Notes: generated by a model not told the origin, from the letters alone. A stretch of DNA of 64,000 nucleotides from an uncultured Synechococcales cyanobacterium (GCA_902806435.1 CADCWO010000032.1:1-64000); one strand, 5' to 3'; positions 8,361 to 18,549 are shown, counted from the first letter of the stretch. Numbers and translations are program-made.

Positions 8361-8969
8361 TTACGCTCTGCGAGAGTAGTATTCAATGACCAACAGCTCA
8401 TTGATCTGTAAGGCAACCCACTCACGTTCAGCTACACCATTAACCCGGGCAGTCATTTTGTTTTTGTCAAACTCCAGGTGGGTGGGGATGTTTGCGAGGC
8501 CAGGAAATTGTAAGTTAGCTTCTACGAGCTGACGGGAATTATCCCGTGGTCTCACACTGATCACATCCCCTGAGCGGCATTGGTAACTAGCAATGGACAC
8601 AACGCGATCGTTTACCGTTATGTGTCCATGATTCACAAGTTGGCGAGCAGCTGGAATTGTAGGAGCCATCCCCAAACGGAAGATGGTGTTATCTAAGCGC
8701 ATCTCCAGTAGCTGCAGCAGCACTTGCCCAGTTGAGCCGCTAACGCGGCGAGCTCTGCGCACGTAGCGAACGAGTTGTCTTTCTGTTATGCCGTAGTTAA
8801 AGCGAAGCTTTTGCTTTTCTTCTAGTTGAATTGCAAACTCTGAGCGTTTCTTACGGGCTTGGCCGTGTTGGCCTGGGGGATAGGCGTGTCTGGCAGCCTT
8901 ACGGGTTAAACCCGGCAAATCTCCCAAACGGCGCACTACTCTGAGGCGCGGGCCTCGATATCGCGACAT
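8361..8969 (-). CDS. rpsD: 30S ribosomal protein S4
   Basis: This 202-residue protein matches full-length cyanobacterial/plastid S4. It begins [21 protein letters not shown] and contains the S4 RNA-binding domain around [35 protein letters not shown] (about 93-127). S4 binds 16S rRNA early in assembly of the 30S subunit. In cyanobacteria the gene usually stands alone rather than in the S10/alpha operon, as here. It diverges from yidD with a 94-base gap holding both promoters. Confidence 0.97.
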   Translation of the reverse strand: MSRYRGPRLRVVRRLGDLPGLTRKAARHAYPPGQHGQARKKRSEFAIQLEEKQKLRFNYGITERQLVRYVRRARRVSGSTGQVLLQLLEMRLDNTIFRLGMAPTIPAARQLVNHGHITVNDRVVSIASYQCRSGDVISVRPRDNSRQLVEANLQFPGLANIPTHLEFDKNKMTARVNGVAEREWVALQINELLVIEYYSRRA

Positions 8970-9063
8970 GCAGCTTCCTCTCTTTTTCTCGTAAAATCTA
9001 GTCAGAACCTCCAGTATAAACCCTGAAAAGTCTCAGTTCAAATAGCAGAGCTAGCCTACAAGT

Positions 9064-9336
9064 ATGGGAGTTGTAAAAGCACTGATCCTGACTTTGATTC
9101 GAGGTTACCGGAATTTTATTTCTCCGTGGCTCTTATCGACTTGCCGCTATCAGCCGACCTGCTCTATGTATGCCCTAGAAGCAGTCGAACGATTTGGACC
9201 TTGGCGAGGGTGCTGGCTAGCGATTCGCCGCATAGTACGGTGCCACCCATTTAGTAGCAGTGGTTATGATCCAGTACCTCCTTTACTATCATTACCAGCA
9301 ACAGGTACAGAAAATAAGGAAAGTAAAAGTGATTAA
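9064..9336 (+). CDS. yidD: Membrane protein insertion efficiency factor YidD
   Basis: This 90-residue protein has the complete YidD signature: [55 protein letters not shown]. The three conserved cysteines and the NFISP and CRYxPTCSxYA blocks are intact. YidD is a small peripheral membrane protein that assists YidC-dependent insertion of inner-membrane proteins. It is usually next to rnpA/yidC, but here it stands alone beside rpsD, as often seen in cyanobacteria. The C-terminal tail ([11 protein letters not shown]) is polar and unconserved. Confidence 0.95.
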   Translation: MGVVKALILTLIRGYRNFISPWLLSTCRYQPTCSMYALEAVERFGPWRGCWLAIRRIVRCHPFSSSGYDPVPPLLSLPATGTENKESKSD

Positions 9337-9359
9337 GCGTAGGGCAAGAGCCCGCTACT

Positions 9360-10040
9360 CTACCTGGAATTACTTCTCAATGGACCGTTGTTTGATTTGT
9401 CGCCACGCTGGGGGGTTGGATTGTTCGTCCTTTTTCTCGGTTTCTTCACACCCTTCGATTCTGGACTTTTCTTAGGTTTTGTTGGTTGCTGCCTAGCTTC
9501 AGGTGGTGTTACTAAGGCAATTGGCGTTCCATCGATAATGGCTAGATTATGCCCGTCACGTTCACACTCAAAATCGTAAAAATGACCAACGGCATCGGGT
9601 GGCACAAAGCCCTCAAGGCGGATCAACACATCTTTTGCACTAGGTGCTTTCCGGTTACGTCTAACTTTAACGACCACAAAACCTACCTTGTCATCCCGCT
9701 GAATGACTTCGCCGCGAATTGAGAAGAACCCATCACCAGTAGGCGGCTCATCGGTGTTGGCTTGCTTAAACCCCTTTAACTGAACGCTCATAGCGCTTCT
9801 GGTAGGGTATCGCTTTGGATAAACCACCCATAATTGTTCTTGGCTGAGGTCAACATACTTGTCCACATAGGGTTGCAGCCATCCCATAAAAGCTGGGATC
9901 TCTGTTCCATCCGGGGTAATTAAGGTTCCTCGGTTAGGGTTGTCTTCACCGGGTATGTAGCGGCCTTGGATCAAGCCAATGGCACGATACTCAAGCGGAT
10001 GGCTGGGTGGCTCAATAGGATGGGTCTCTGGGTTAGCCAT
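9360..10040 (-). CDS. Conserved cyanobacterial protein of unknown function with basic tail
   Basis: The 226-residue protein has no domain I can name. The first 160 residues look folded and hold the blocks AIGLIQGRYIPGEDNPNRGTL, LWVVYPKRYPTRS, DGFFSIRGEVIQRDDKVGFVVVKVRR and RLEGFVPPDAVGHFYDFECERDG. The alternating hydrophobic pattern suggests a beta-rich, OB-like fold. The last 55 residues are Lys/Arg/Pro/Asn-rich and probably disordered, which fits nucleic acid or ribosome binding but does not prove it. The gene converges on yidD with a 23-base gap. Confidence 0.75.
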   Translation of the reverse strand: MANPETHPIEPPSHPLEYRAIGLIQGRYIPGEDNPNRGTLITPDGTEIPAFMGWLQPYVDKYVDLSQEQLWVVYPKRYPTRSAMSVQLKGFKQANTDEPPTGDGFFSIRGEVIQRDDKVGFVVVKVRRNRKAPSAKDVLIRLEGFVPPDAVGHFYDFECERDGHNLAIIDGTPIALVTPPEARQQPTKPKKSPESKGVKKPRKRTNNPTPQRGDKSNNGPLRSNSR

Positions 10041-10754
10041 TGCTTCAAGTCCTTGCCAGTAGGGGATAGCGGTTTCGCAACGCTCAAGCGGCTGTAACTC
10101 TTTGGACCTTGAGTGCTGGGGCTAAAACCACAGACCTTGATCGTGTCCTGGTAAACGAGTTACATTACTAGGGGTTCAATTTTCAGGGTGCCCCGCCAGG
10201 GCCGATTAATAAACATAGCCTCAGAATCAAAAGCACAAGATTTATGGGGAAGGGCTACAAGGGCCAGGTCTGAAACGATACCTTGATTAGAGAAGTAGGT
10301 TTTGGTATTTCAGTATCGAAAATTTAGCCTGATGAATTATGGCTGACTAGCAAAGCCTGTTAGGGGAAGAGTAGTCCTACGGCCTTGTATTTCATAGAGT
10401 AGAGTCTAACCCTAGCTCTGTTCATTGGCGCTGTAGAACAGTTATTTCGTGTGGTTCAATAACTTTTTGAGTTGCGCCAAGAATGAATCCAGTTTCTTAC
10501 CTTGTTAATTCCAGTTTGTTCAAAGATAATCTCGATTTTCCAGGCTAAAAACCGCTCATCTCTTACTCCTTCTTCTAAAGAATAGTTTCGTTCTCTGTTA
10601 CAAGTTGGAAAAAGATATTTCAGTTTGTTTAGTCAGCATCATTAGATTTTTAATTTCAGTTTTTTGAATTTCAAGGTGAACTAGTACCAGAGACTGTGGC
10701 AATCTAGTAATACGGGGGGCGTAAGGATGATGTAATTTTTGGTTTCATAGCCCC
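10041..10754. other. Gene-free stretch
   Basis: These 714 bases are AT-richer than their neighbours and contain stops in every frame at short spacing. I see no tRNA-like clover leaf, no strong terminator hairpin and no recognisable protein remnant. The right end presumably holds the promoter of the DUF3768 gene; the left end holds that of the preceding minus-strand gene. Confidence 0.5.
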
Positions 10755-11159
10755 ATGAAAGACCAACACCAGATTGCTGCACTCAACGATCAGTTTCGTC
10801 GCGGAGATGCCAGTTTAGGGCTATGGGTGACGACAACAGGTATTGATAGCTTGTCCCATGACCGGAAGCAAGATTTAATGCAAGCGGTGCGAGACTACAA
10901 AGATTTCACCGAGGATAATGATCCCTATGGTGAACATGATTTTGGTGTTGTCAAGTGGGCAGGAAGCGAGTACTTTTGGGAAATTATTTGTTATGACAAG
11001 GGTTTACAGCATTTATCTCCTCATCCTGAGAATCCTAGCCTCACAACTAGAGTTCTCACTTTAATGCTGGCAGAGGAGTACTATACAACAACCGTTGATG
11101 GTCACCCAACGCAGGAGCAAACAACGTTAAACCGCATTAGAAGTGCTGTTTTACCCTGA
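10755..11159 (+). CDS. DUF3768 domain-containing protein
   Basis: The 134-residue protein matches DUF3768 over nearly its whole length. The conserved blocks are IAALNDQFRRG, LWVTTTGIDSL, FTEDNDPYGEHDFGVVKWAGSEYFWEIICYD, and HPENPSLTTRVLTLMLAEEYY. The DNDPxGEHDFG block is the family hallmark. DUF3768 proteins are small, cytoplasmic and uncharacterised. They are common in proteobacteria and often found on plasmids or mobile regions, so a cyanobacterial chromosomal copy may be acquired. The gene is isolated, with a long gene-free stretch upstream. Confidence 0.85.
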   Translation: MKDQHQIAALNDQFRRGDASLGLWVTTTGIDSLSHDRKQDLMQAVRDYKDFTEDNDPYGEHDFGVVKWAGSEYFWEIICYDKGLQHLSPHPENPSLTTRVLTLMLAEEYYTTTVDGHPTQEQTTLNRIRSAVLP

Positions 11160-11334
11160 GGCTAGCTGAGTAAATCATCACTGTGCTTGGCAGTTTGGGT
11201 GAGCTAGATGATTAAGGGTTAGGGACTAAAGTGAATTAGAGCTTCAAGGGAAGCTAAATGCCGTACCTGCCCTTCAGGGTTCTCACCATCTAATCGGCTT
11301 GTTACGCTAAAAATTGGACTTATTAATACTGACT

Positions 11335-13356
11335 ATGCCTGGATTGAGCAATCCCACCGCCACAATTGCATTTCCCTTAACAGCAATCATTGGGCAAGCG
11401 GCGATTAAGTTGGCATTGCTGCTGGCAGCGGTTGACCCACAACTGGGTGGTGTGGTAATCGCCGGCCGCCGGGGTACCGCTAAATCTGTGATGGCGCGAG
11501 CGCTCCATGCTTTATTGCCCCCGATTGAAGTGGTCAAGGATTCCCTGAGCAATTGTGACCCGGGTTGCCCTCAAGAGTGGGATGATCAGACTTTGGCTGA
11601 GCTTGCTGCGGGTCAGATCTCGATAGTTGACGGACAACCTATGCCTTCCACCGAAGTGGTTCCGGCGCCCTTCATCCAGCTTCCCTTAGGAGTTACAGAA
11701 GATCGGCTTTTGGGTTCAGTTGATGTCGAGCAATCTGTAAAGCAAGGAGAGACGGTTTTCCAACCGGGGCTGCTGGCGGCAGCACACCGGGGTGTACTCT
11801 ACGTCGATGAAATTAACCTCCTGGATGATCAAATTGCTAACCTGCTACTGAGCGTGCTGACGGAAGGGCGCAATCGTATTGAGCGCGAAGGGATTAGCTT
11901 TCAGCATCCCTGCCGTCCCCTACTGATTGCCACCTACAACCCGGAAGAAGGGACGTTGCGCGAACATCTGCTGGACCGGATTGCGATCGCCTTATCTGCA
12001 GATGCCGTTTTGGGGGTGGATGAGCGAGTTGAGGCTGTAACGCAAGCAATAAATTATGCCAGTTCACCGGCCGCATTCCTCGCCCAGTATGCTGAAGACT
12101 TAGATAGCCTGAAAACGCAAATTCTCCTCGCCCGCGAGTGGCTCAAAGATGTTCAGATCCAGCACGAGCAAATTGCCTATCTAGTGGATGAAGCCCTGCG
12201 CGGTGGTGTTCAGGGTCATCGGGCTGAACTGTTTGCCTTGCGAGTTGCCAAAGCCCATGCTGCTTTAAATGGACGCACAATGGTCGATGCCGAAGATTTG
12301 CGCCGGGCCGTGGAGCTGGTGATTGTACCGCGTTCAACAATTGTCCAAGCCCCGCCCCCAGAGCAACCTACGCCACCGCCACCGCCACCTCCGCCCAGTA
12401 ACGATGCTGAGCCGGAATCCGAGCAAGAGGAGGAGCAGGACGAGAATCCAGAGCAGCCGGAGGAACCACCAAGCATTCCGGAAGAGTTTGTCTTCAATCC
12501 TGAGGGGATAATCCTCGATTCCTCTGTGCTTTACTTTGCCCAGTTAGCCCAACGCCAGGGTAAATCCGGCACTCGAAATTTTATTTTTTCGGAGGACCGG
12601 GGGCGCTATGTGAAGCCGATGCTGCCGCGCGGGCCAGTTCGCCGGATTGCTGTTGATGCCACGCTGCGTGCCGCTGCCCCTTACCAGAAAGCACGCCGCC
12701 AACGTCATCCCAGTCGTAATGTAATCGTAGAGCAGGGAGATATTCGCAGTAAGCGGTTGGCCCGTAAAGCCGGTGCTTTGGTTGTGTTTGTGGTGGATGC
12801 CTCTGGCTCGATGGCTCTCAACCGGATGCAGTCGGCTAAAGGAGCGGTGCTAAATTTACTCACCCAGGCTTACCAAAACCGGGATCAAGTGGCGTTGATT
12901 CCCTTTCGTGGCGAACGCGCCGAAGTTTTACTACCCCCTACACGCTCGATTGAAGCAGCGCGGCGACGGTTAGATTTACTGCCCTGCGGCGGTGGCTCAC
13001 CCCTAGCCCACGGTCTTACCCAAGCGGTTCGAGTTGGTGTTAATGCGCGGCAGTCTGGAGATGTTGGTCAGGTTGTACTCGTTGCGATTACCGATGGTCG
13101 CGGAAACATTCCTTTATCCCGCTCTTTAGGAGAACCACCGGCAGCTGAAAAACCAGATATTAAGGGGGAGTTACTCGATATTGCTAGTAGAATTCGAGCC
13201 TTGGGGCTAAAACTACTAGTAATTGACACCGAAAATAAGTTTATTTCTACGGGGTTTGCCAAAGAACTGGCAGAACGCGCTGGAGGCCGGTATCACCACT
13301 TGCCTAAAGCGACAGATCAGGCGATCGCAGCGGTGACTCGCAATGCTTTGAACTAA
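11335..13356 (+). CDS. chlD: Magnesium chelatase subunit D
   Basis: ChlD, with ChlI and ChlH, inserts Mg2+ into protoporphyrin IX, the first committed step of chlorophyll synthesis. The protein is about 673 residues. An AAA+ domain at the N-terminus has the P-loop variant [14 protein letters not shown] and a Walker B region [13 protein letters not shown] Pro-rich then acidic linker follows ([15 protein letters not shown] and Glu-rich segment, about 340-385). The C-terminal integrin-I/VWA domain has MIDAS motif [11 protein letters not shown]. An in-frame TTG at 11314 gives seven extra residues, but the ATG at 11335 ([21 protein letters not shown]) matches the family start better. Confidence 0.95.
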   Translation: MPGLSNPTATIAFPLTAIIGQAAIKLALLLAAVDPQLGGVVIAGRRGTAKSVMARALHALLPPIEVVKDSLSNCDPGCPQEWDDQTLAELAAGQISIVDGQPMPSTEVVPAPFIQLPLGVTEDRLLGSVDVEQSVKQGETVFQPGLLAAAHRGVLYVDEINLLDDQIANLLLSVLTEGRNRIEREGISFQHPCRPLLIATYNPEEGTLREHLLDRIAIALSADAVLGVDERVEAVTQAINYASSPAAFLAQYAEDLDSLKTQILLAREWLKDVQIQHEQIAYLVDEALRGGVQGHRAELFALRVAKAHAALNGRTMVDAEDLRRAVELVIVPRSTIVQAPPPEQPTPPPPPPPPSNDAEPESEQEEEQDENPEQPEEPPSIPEEFVFNPEGIILDSSVLYFAQLAQRQGKSGTRNFIFSEDRGRYVKPMLPRGPVRRIAVDATLRAAAPYQKARRQRHPSRNVIVEQGDIRSKRLARKAGALVVFVVDASGSMALNRMQSAKGAVLNLLTQAYQNRDQVALIPFRGERAEVLLPPTRSIEAARRRLDLLPCGGGSPLAHGLTQAVRVGVNARQSGDVGQVVLVAITDGRGNIPLSRSLGEPPAAEKPDIKGELLDIASRIRALGLKLLVIDTENKFISTGFAKELAERAGGRYHHLPKATDQAIAAVTRNALN

Positions 13357-13662
13357 GCGCCAGTCTGGGATGCGCGGGTGAGATAGTAACTTCACTAGCA
13401 TCAATCAGAGTCGAGACTTGACTGCTCCAACTCACGCTTAATCCGCCGCTCATGTTCCATCTGAGAACGCTAACCCACAAGTGCATTTCTAGTAGATTTA
13501 GATATTCCATACTGACTCAAGCTCAACAACAAATCGCAACATGGGGCGGAGTATCATATTTACCACTACTGTAATCTGTCGTGGTTTTTGGTCTAGACGA
13601 TAATATTAATAATTCACTGCAGAAGCTAGTTTAGTTGTAGTTCTACTTATAGGGTTGCCAAA
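13357..13662. other. Gene-free stretch between chlD and the M20 gene
   Basis: About 306 bases with no recognisable gene or RNA. The AT-rich part at 13590-13655 probably holds the promoter of the downstream amidohydrolase. No clear chlD terminator is visible. Confidence 0.4.
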
Positions 13663-14868
13663 ATGCTTTCCACCCCAAGCTCCCCTGCTATTGACCTATC
13701 TCGCATCCGGCCAGAGATTCAAGCATTACAGGCAAGCCTAGTGGAGTGGCGCAGACGGCTGCATCAACGACCGGAACTAGGCTTTAAAGAGCAGCAAACA
13801 GCTGAATTTATTGCCCAAAAACTACGGGAATGGGGCGTGGAGCATCAAATAGGAGTTGCTCAGACTGGCGTTGTAGCTATTCTTCAGGGTAACCGGCCTG
13901 GACCCGTGTTGGGCATCCGGGCAGATATGGACGCGCTACCTGTGCAGGAGGAGAATGTAGTACCTTACCGCTCCCAGCACGATGGAGTGATGCACGCCTG
14001 TGGTCATGATGGGCATACGGCGATCGCTCTTGGAACAGCCGGCTATCTCGCCCAGCACCGTGACTTTGCCGGAACGGTTAAGTTGATTTTTCAACCGGCT
14101 GAGGAAGGGCCGGGGGGAGCCAAACCGATGATTGAGGCAGGGGTATTGGAGAATCCTGCCGTGGATGCGATTATTGGTCTGCACCTGTGGAATAACTTAC
14201 CCCTTGGAACTGTGGGAGTACGCAGTGGCCCGCTGATGGCTGCTGTGGAACTATTTCGCTGCAAAATATTGGGTAAAGGTGGGCATGGAGCAATGCCTCA
14301 TCAAACCGTAGATGCGGTTGTCGTCAGTGCCCAAGTAGTAAATGCCCTGCAAGCGATCGTGGCGCGGAATATGAATCCCCTCGATGCCGCTGTCGTTACT
14401 GTAGGGGAGCTTCATGCTGGGAGCGCCCACAATGTGATTGCCGGGGCGGCGCAAATGAGTGGCACCGTGCGCTACTTTAACCCGGCCTTAGCGGATGTGC
14501 TGTCTCAGCGAGTTGAGCAGGTAATTGCTGGGATTTGCCAGACCCACGGTGCCACTTACGAGCTGGATTACTGGCATCTGTACCCTCCCGTATTAAATGA
14601 CCAGAGGATAGCTGAGCTAGTGCAGTCAGTTGCGCAAACCGTAGTTGAGACGCCAGCCGGGGTGGTGCCGGAATGCCAGACGATGGGTGGTGAAGATATG
14701 GCTTTCTTCCTCCAGGCAGTACCGGGTTGCTACTTCTTTTTAGGGTCAGCCAATCCTCAGCGTGGCCTGGCTTATCCCCACCATCATCCCCAGTTTGATT
14801 TTGATGAAGCAGCATTGGGTATGGGGGTAGAAATGTTTGTTCGCTGCGTTGAGCAGTTCTGTCGGTAA
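13663..14868 (+). CDS. M20 family metallo-amidohydrolase (N-acyl-amino-acid/hippurate hydrolase type)
   Basis: This 401-residue protein has the M20D layout: catalytic domain, lid domain, catalytic domain. Metal ligands appear in LGIRADMDALPVQE, HACGHDGHTAIALG and the PAEEGPGGAKPM block, with the general-base Glu in EE. The C-terminal ligand His lies near HHHPQFDFDE. The lid domain is around GKGGHGAMPHQTVDAV. Members cleave N-acetyl, N-benzoyl or indole-3-acetyl amino acids. The actual substrate is unknown. No signal peptide is seen, so it is probably cytoplasmic. The gene is monocistronic by spacing. Confidence 0.92.
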   Translation: MLSTPSSPAIDLSRIRPEIQALQASLVEWRRRLHQRPELGFKEQQTAEFIAQKLREWGVEHQIGVAQTGVVAILQGNRPGPVLGIRADMDALPVQEENVVPYRSQHDGVMHACGHDGHTAIALGTAGYLAQHRDFAGTVKLIFQPAEEGPGGAKPMIEAGVLENPAVDAIIGLHLWNNLPLGTVGVRSGPLMAAVELFRCKILGKGGHGAMPHQTVDAVVVSAQVVNALQAIVARNMNPLDAAVVTVGELHAGSAHNVIAGAAQMSGTVRYFNPALADVLSQRVEQVIAGICQTHGATYELDYWHLYPPVLNDQRIAELVQSVAQTVVETPAGVVPECQTMGGEDMAFFLQAVPGCYFFLGSANPQRGLAYPHHHPQFDFDEAALGMGVEMFVRCVEQFCR

Positions 14869-14907
14869 GGGACAATTTACCTAGCTAGAAAAGAATTAGC
14901 CCACCCG

Positions 14908-15468
14908 TTAGCGACCTTGTGGCAGCACCTCAGGTAATCTTTTTAGGAGCTGGTCATTCTGTTTGACAAACGCCAGGGCTTTCGGTAAATCAATTGTCAC
15001 AGTATTACTGGGATAAGCTTCTAGAAAACTAATCACGCCCAGACCTCTAGGGGAAGCAGCTCCCAGGACTAATCCTGCCCGCAGCGCTTGAATCCCAGCA
15101 TCATCACCTCGCTCAATCACTTCCGCCACTTGTGTCAGGGCCTGTTTGCCGTAGTCTGCCCTCACCAACCTGTCTACTGCCACCACATCGAGGGGAAGCT
15201 TGATTTGCAGCGCAGATTGCACTGTGGTGCGATTCTCTGAACCGAGACGGCTGAGCAGGCTTTTTAGTTCAGACGAAGTTTCTCCCCGGTCCGCATAAGC
15301 CCGAACATCAGCAACTGGTATCGATCGGGTAATCGGGCCATACTTAAAAGCAACGTTTTGCGCCGCCACGCTTGGCTTCATAGGCAGGACAGCATTCCAG
15401 GCCAAGAATGACCCTGATAGCCCAAATAACAGACAAGATAGACGATGAAGCATAAATCGATTTTTCAA
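14908..15468 (-). CDS. Exported DUF1400-type protein
   Basis: The 186-residue protein starts with a signal peptide (hydrophobic stretch LSCLLFGLSGSFLAWNAVL, likely cut after VAA near residue 36). The mature part matches the DUF1400 domain, which in cyanobacteria often precedes an alpha/beta hydrolase domain. Conserved features include VAFKYGPITRSIPVADVRAY and LGSENRTTVQSAL. The hydrolase domain is absent here, so this is a stand-alone DUF1400. Location is inferred as periplasmic or outer surface and the role is unknown. Confidence 0.75.
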   Translation of the reverse strand: MKNRFMLHRLSCLLFGLSGSFLAWNAVLPMKPSVAAQNVAFKYGPITRSIPVADVRAYADRGETSSELKSLLSRLGSENRTTVQSALQIKLPLDVVAVDRLVRADYGKQALTQVAEVIERGDDAGIQALRAGLVLGAASPRGLGVISFLEAYPSNTVTIDLPKALAFVKQNDQLLKRLPEVLPQGR

Positions 15469-15505
15469 CTAATGCAAACAGTACCGCTATCTTAGAGGAT
15501 TGCGG

Positions 15506-16699
15506 TCATCCTTGCTTGACCGCAGTTGGAGATACCTTGAGAAACTGAGCAATGCGCTGAACTGCAATTTCCAGCACCTCTGGATCTTGGACTAAAGCAA
15601 AGCGGACGTAGCCTTCTCCAAATTTGCCAAAGCCAGCGCCTGGAGAAGCCGCTACCCCAGTGGTAGCAACCAGTTGGGTACAAAATTCTATTGATTTGTC
15701 TGCCCAGTGCTCTGGTAGCTGAGCCCAGACATACATGGTCGCTAAAGGGGTAGGAACCTGCCAACCAATTTGGTGTAAAGCATTGACAAAGGCATCCCGC
15801 CGCTTCTGAAAAGTTTCAATAGTTGGTATAACGCTTTCTAAAGGAGCGTTGAGGGCTGCGATCGCCCCGTTCAACACACCCTGGTACTGGTTGAAATCCA
15901 CAGCTGCCTTCACCTGCCGCAAAGCGCGGATCAAGGCCGGGTTGCCGATCGCATACCCCACACGAAAGCCGCCCATATTGTAGGACTTCGACATGCTGAA
16001 GAACTCAATTGAAACTTCTTTGGTGGGGTCAGCCTGTAGTACTGAGGGCACAGACGTGCCATTAAATGCTAAGTCAGCATAGGGAAAGTCATGCACTAAC
16101 ACTAAATTGTGTTCTCGGCAGAAGGCTACGGCTGCTTCAAAAAAAGATAAGGGAGCAATCGCGGCTGTTGGATTGTGGGGATAGCTCAGTACCATCATCC
16201 GTGCTTGGGCCAGGACGGGTGTGGGAATCTCCTCAAAAACAGGTAAGAAATCGTGTTCCGCCCTTAAGGGCATTGGATAAACCTGCCCCCCAGCCAGGTA
16301 CACCCCGCCAGCATGGGAGGGATAACCAGGGTCTAAAAGCAAAGCAAAATCACCGGGGTTTAAAACCGCTAGGGGCAGATGAGCTGTCCCTTCTTGGGAA
16401 CCAATTAGAGGCAGTACTTCTGTTTCTGGGTCAACCCGTAAGCCAAACCGCCGTTGATACCAGTCAGCCGCTGCGCGGCGAAACGCCTGAGTGCCATGAA
16501 AGAGTAAGTAGCCGTGGGTTGCTGGGTCGGTCAAAGACTGAGCAATCACGGCCAGAATTGATTCGTGCACGGGTAGGTCAGAGGAACCCAGGGACAAATC
16601 AATCAGGTCTTGCCCGGCTGCGCGCGCTTCTGCCTTGGCCTGGTCCATGTCAGCAAAAACATTGAACTGCAGGGGCTTTAATCGTTCAGCAAATTGCAT
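15506..16699 (-). CDS. Class I/II PLP-dependent aminotransferase, DapL/DapC-like
   Basis: The 397-residue fold-type I aminotransferase has the PLP-binding Lys at 238 (SMSKSYNMGGFRVGY). Asn176 (SYPHNPTAA) and Asp204 (LVHDFPYADL) are the usual cofactor contacts, and an Arg for substrate carboxylate lies in the C-terminal VRFAL. The sequence resembles LL-diaminopimelate or succinyldiaminopimelate aminotransferases. Cyanobacteria use the DapL route for lysine and peptidoglycan, but they also carry paralogues of this family, so I do not assign a symbol. The downstream neighbour is the DUF1400 gene. Confidence 0.85.
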   Translation of the reverse strand: MQFAERLKPLQFNVFADMDQAKAEARAAGQDLIDLSLGSSDLPVHESILAVIAQSLTDPATHGYLLFHGTQAFRRAAADWYQRRFGLRVDPETEVLPLIGSQEGTAHLPLAVLNPGDFALLLDPGYPSHAGGVYLAGGQVYPMPLRAEHDFLPVFEEIPTPVLAQARMMVLSYPHNPTAAIAPLSFFEAAVAFCREHNLVLVHDFPYADLAFNGTSVPSVLQADPTKEVSIEFFSMSKSYNMGGFRVGYAIGNPALIRALRQVKAAVDFNQYQGVLNGAIAALNAPLESVIPTIETFQKRRDAFVNALHQIGWQVPTPLATMYVWAQLPEHWADKSIEFCTQLVATTGVAASPGAGFGKFGEGYVRFALVQDPEVLEIAVQRIAQFLKVSPTAVKQG

Positions 16700-16784
16700 G
16701 GGGCGTTGTCTTGGAGAGGCTATAAGAACAGTCTCCTATGCTTGTTTAGGAGAATTGCAAAATGGATAAGCAATATCTTACTGC

Positions 16785-17543
16785 CTAGGGCCGGTCTAGC
16801 TCTTCTCTCAGTTTCTTCAGTTCCAGATCTTCAGCAGTTGGATTGGCAGCCGGTAGAGCTGATTGGGCAGAGGTTGCTGGACCTAACAATCCGGCCTCCC
16901 GTTTCATCTCCAGCAGTTCTGCGTCAATATCACTACCCGATTCAAGTTGGGCGAACTGGCTCTCTAGGTCATCCGAGGCCAGCTCCGCCACCGCTTCAGA
17001 GCGAGCTTCCATTTGTAATACTTTTTCTTCCATGCGGTCAAAAGCACCCAGGGCACTGGTGGTATCAATACTGCCCATGACTTTGTTGATCTGCTCACTA
17101 GCTTTGGCAGCCCGTGCGCGCGCCCCCAGCATCTCCTTCTTGGTTTTAGCCTCTGACAGCTTACTCTCCAGGGCAGTTAAGTTACGCTTTAGGCTTTCTA
17201 CCTGGGTACTCTGTTGCGTCAACTGCGCCTGCATTCCGTTGGCTGTTTCGGCAAAGGTCTTGCGCCGGGTGAGTGCCTCGCGTGCTAGATTCTCATCCCC
17301 TTTTTGCAGGGCCAATTGAGCCCGCCGCTGCCACTCGTTGGATTGGGTTTGTGCCTGGTTGTGCTGCTGTTGCAAGCGCTTTTGAGAAGCGATCGCTTGG
17401 GCAACAGCCTGCCGCAACTGCACCAGATCCTCCTGCATATCAATGACAGTCTGCTCTAAGATCTTTTCTGGGTCCTCGGCAGAGCTGACAACAGCATTGA
17501 GATTGGACCTCACCACCCGGCTAACGCGGTCAAATAATCCCAT
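16785..17543 (-). CDS. vipp1: Vipp1/IM30, thylakoid membrane ESCRT-III-like protein
   Basis: This 252-residue PspA/IM30 family protein is almost entirely alpha-helical coiled coil. The N-terminal amphipathic helix (MGLFDRVSRVVRSNLNAVVS) binds membranes, and the block AEDPEKILEQTVIDMQEDLVQLRQAVAQ follows. It extends about 30 residues beyond the PspA core and ends in a separate short helix (DLELKKLREELDRP). That extension distinguishes Vipp1 from PspA. Vipp1 polymerises into rings and rods that maintain thylakoid membranes. A shorter paralogue lies directly upstream on the same strand. Confidence 0.88.
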   Translation of the reverse strand: MGLFDRVSRVVRSNLNAVVSSAEDPEKILEQTVIDMQEDLVQLRQAVAQAIASQKRLQQQHNQAQTQSNEWQRRAQLALQKGDENLAREALTRRKTFAETANGMQAQLTQQSTQVESLKRNLTALESKLSEAKTKKEMLGARARAAKASEQINKVMGSIDTTSALGAFDRMEEKVLQMEARSEAVAELASDDLESQFAQLESGSDIDAELLEMKREAGLLGPATSAQSALPAANPTAEDLELKKLREELDRP

Positions 17544-17748
17544 AACTCTTTCCTTTAAGCGCGTTTAGTGTTGCTTCACGAGACTCCTTGCTTTAGCCTA
17601 GCTGATCTCTCCCCATTGAGCAGTTAGAATTTACGCTTTTGTCTCTATCTTTAGTAAAGCAGGACCTTCTAGCTAGTGGGATCGCACTAGCTGAGGTTTT
17701 CTTGAGCCGGTGCCAGTTTGCCTACTTTCTCTCTAGGTTTAAGCACTT

Positions 17749-18441
17749 CTAAGTCGGCCTAGAGCTTGGTGGTAACTTTTCGGGTTCCTCTCCTGACAGG
17801 GGCGTGGTTGTTTTGATTGCCGTCACTTCACTACCTTTTTCCAGGGCGGCGAACTGCTGATCTAAGTCGTCGTCACTTAGTTCTGCCATCACCTCGGCTT
17901 GAGCTTCTAGCTGCTGAACCCGTTCTTCCATCCGATCAAAAGCATTAAGAGGACTTCTTCCGTTGACACGACCTAACGTTTCATGTAGGTTCTGGGAAGC
18001 CTGAGCGGCTTTGGCGCGGGCAATAAATAGGTCTTTGCGGGTTTTAGCTTCTGCAATCTTGGTTTCTAGGCCAGTCATGCTTTGCTTCAGTTTTATGACA
18101 ACCGCATTTTGTTGTGCTAACTGGGCAGTGATTAGTTTGACCGTCTCTGTGTAAGAACGACGACGGACCAGGGAATCTCGCGCTAGGCCTTCATTCCCCT
18201 GCTGGAGGGCCAGTTGTGCCCGTTCCTGCCACTGTTTAGCTAAGGACTGGGACTGGTGCAGTTGGCGCTCAGAACGTTTTGAGGTAGCGATCGCTTGTGC
18301 AACGGCTTGCCGCAGTTGGAGTAAATCCGTTTGCATCTCTTGCACGGTCTGCTCTAAGACTTGTTCGGGATCTTCTGCCCTATTGACCACACTATTCAGA
18401 TTTGACCTCACTACCCGGCTAATGCGGTCAAATAATCTCAT
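17749..18441 (-). CDS. PspA/IM30 family protein, short paralogue of Vipp1
   Basis: The 230-residue protein is colinear with the neighbouring vipp1 product: MRLFDRISRVVRSNLNSVVNRAEDPEQVLEQTVQEMQTDLLQLRQAVAQ, then coiled coil through LNAFDRMEERVQQLEAQAEVMAELSDDDLDQQFAALE. It lacks the C-terminal helix seen in Vipp1. The tail is short, polar and Pro-rich (GEEPEKLPPSSRPT). It probably acts as the PspA-like membrane-stress protein. The two genes are 205 bases apart on the same strand, a tandem duplication that has diverged. Confidence 0.87.
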   Translation of the reverse strand: MRLFDRISRVVRSNLNSVVNRAEDPEQVLEQTVQEMQTDLLQLRQAVAQAIATSKRSERQLHQSQSLAKQWQERAQLALQQGNEGLARDSLVRRRSYTETVKLITAQLAQQNAVVIKLKQSMTGLETKIAEAKTRKDLFIARAKAAQASQNLHETLGRVNGRSPLNAFDRMEERVQQLEAQAEVMAELSDDDLDQQFAALEKGSEVTAIKTTTPLSGEEPEKLPPSSRPT

Positions 18442-18549
18442 TATTAAAGTCCTCTGTTTTTGCTAGAAGCGAGGTTAATTGCAGCCTCTACCCTATCCAG
18501 TAGGGTGTGGGGTCGTTAATCCAATAGTACCGCAGCTTTAAATTCAGCT

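Noticed and set aside
10041-10754. Possible tRNA or small RNA in the gene-free stretch
   Set aside because: No T-loop GTTCRANYC with matching stems and no strong hairpin followed by T were found.
12216-12497. Gly/Ser-rich minus-strand frame inside chlD
   Set aside because: It is the reverse complement of the Pro-rich and acidic linker of ChlD, so the composition is a by-product.
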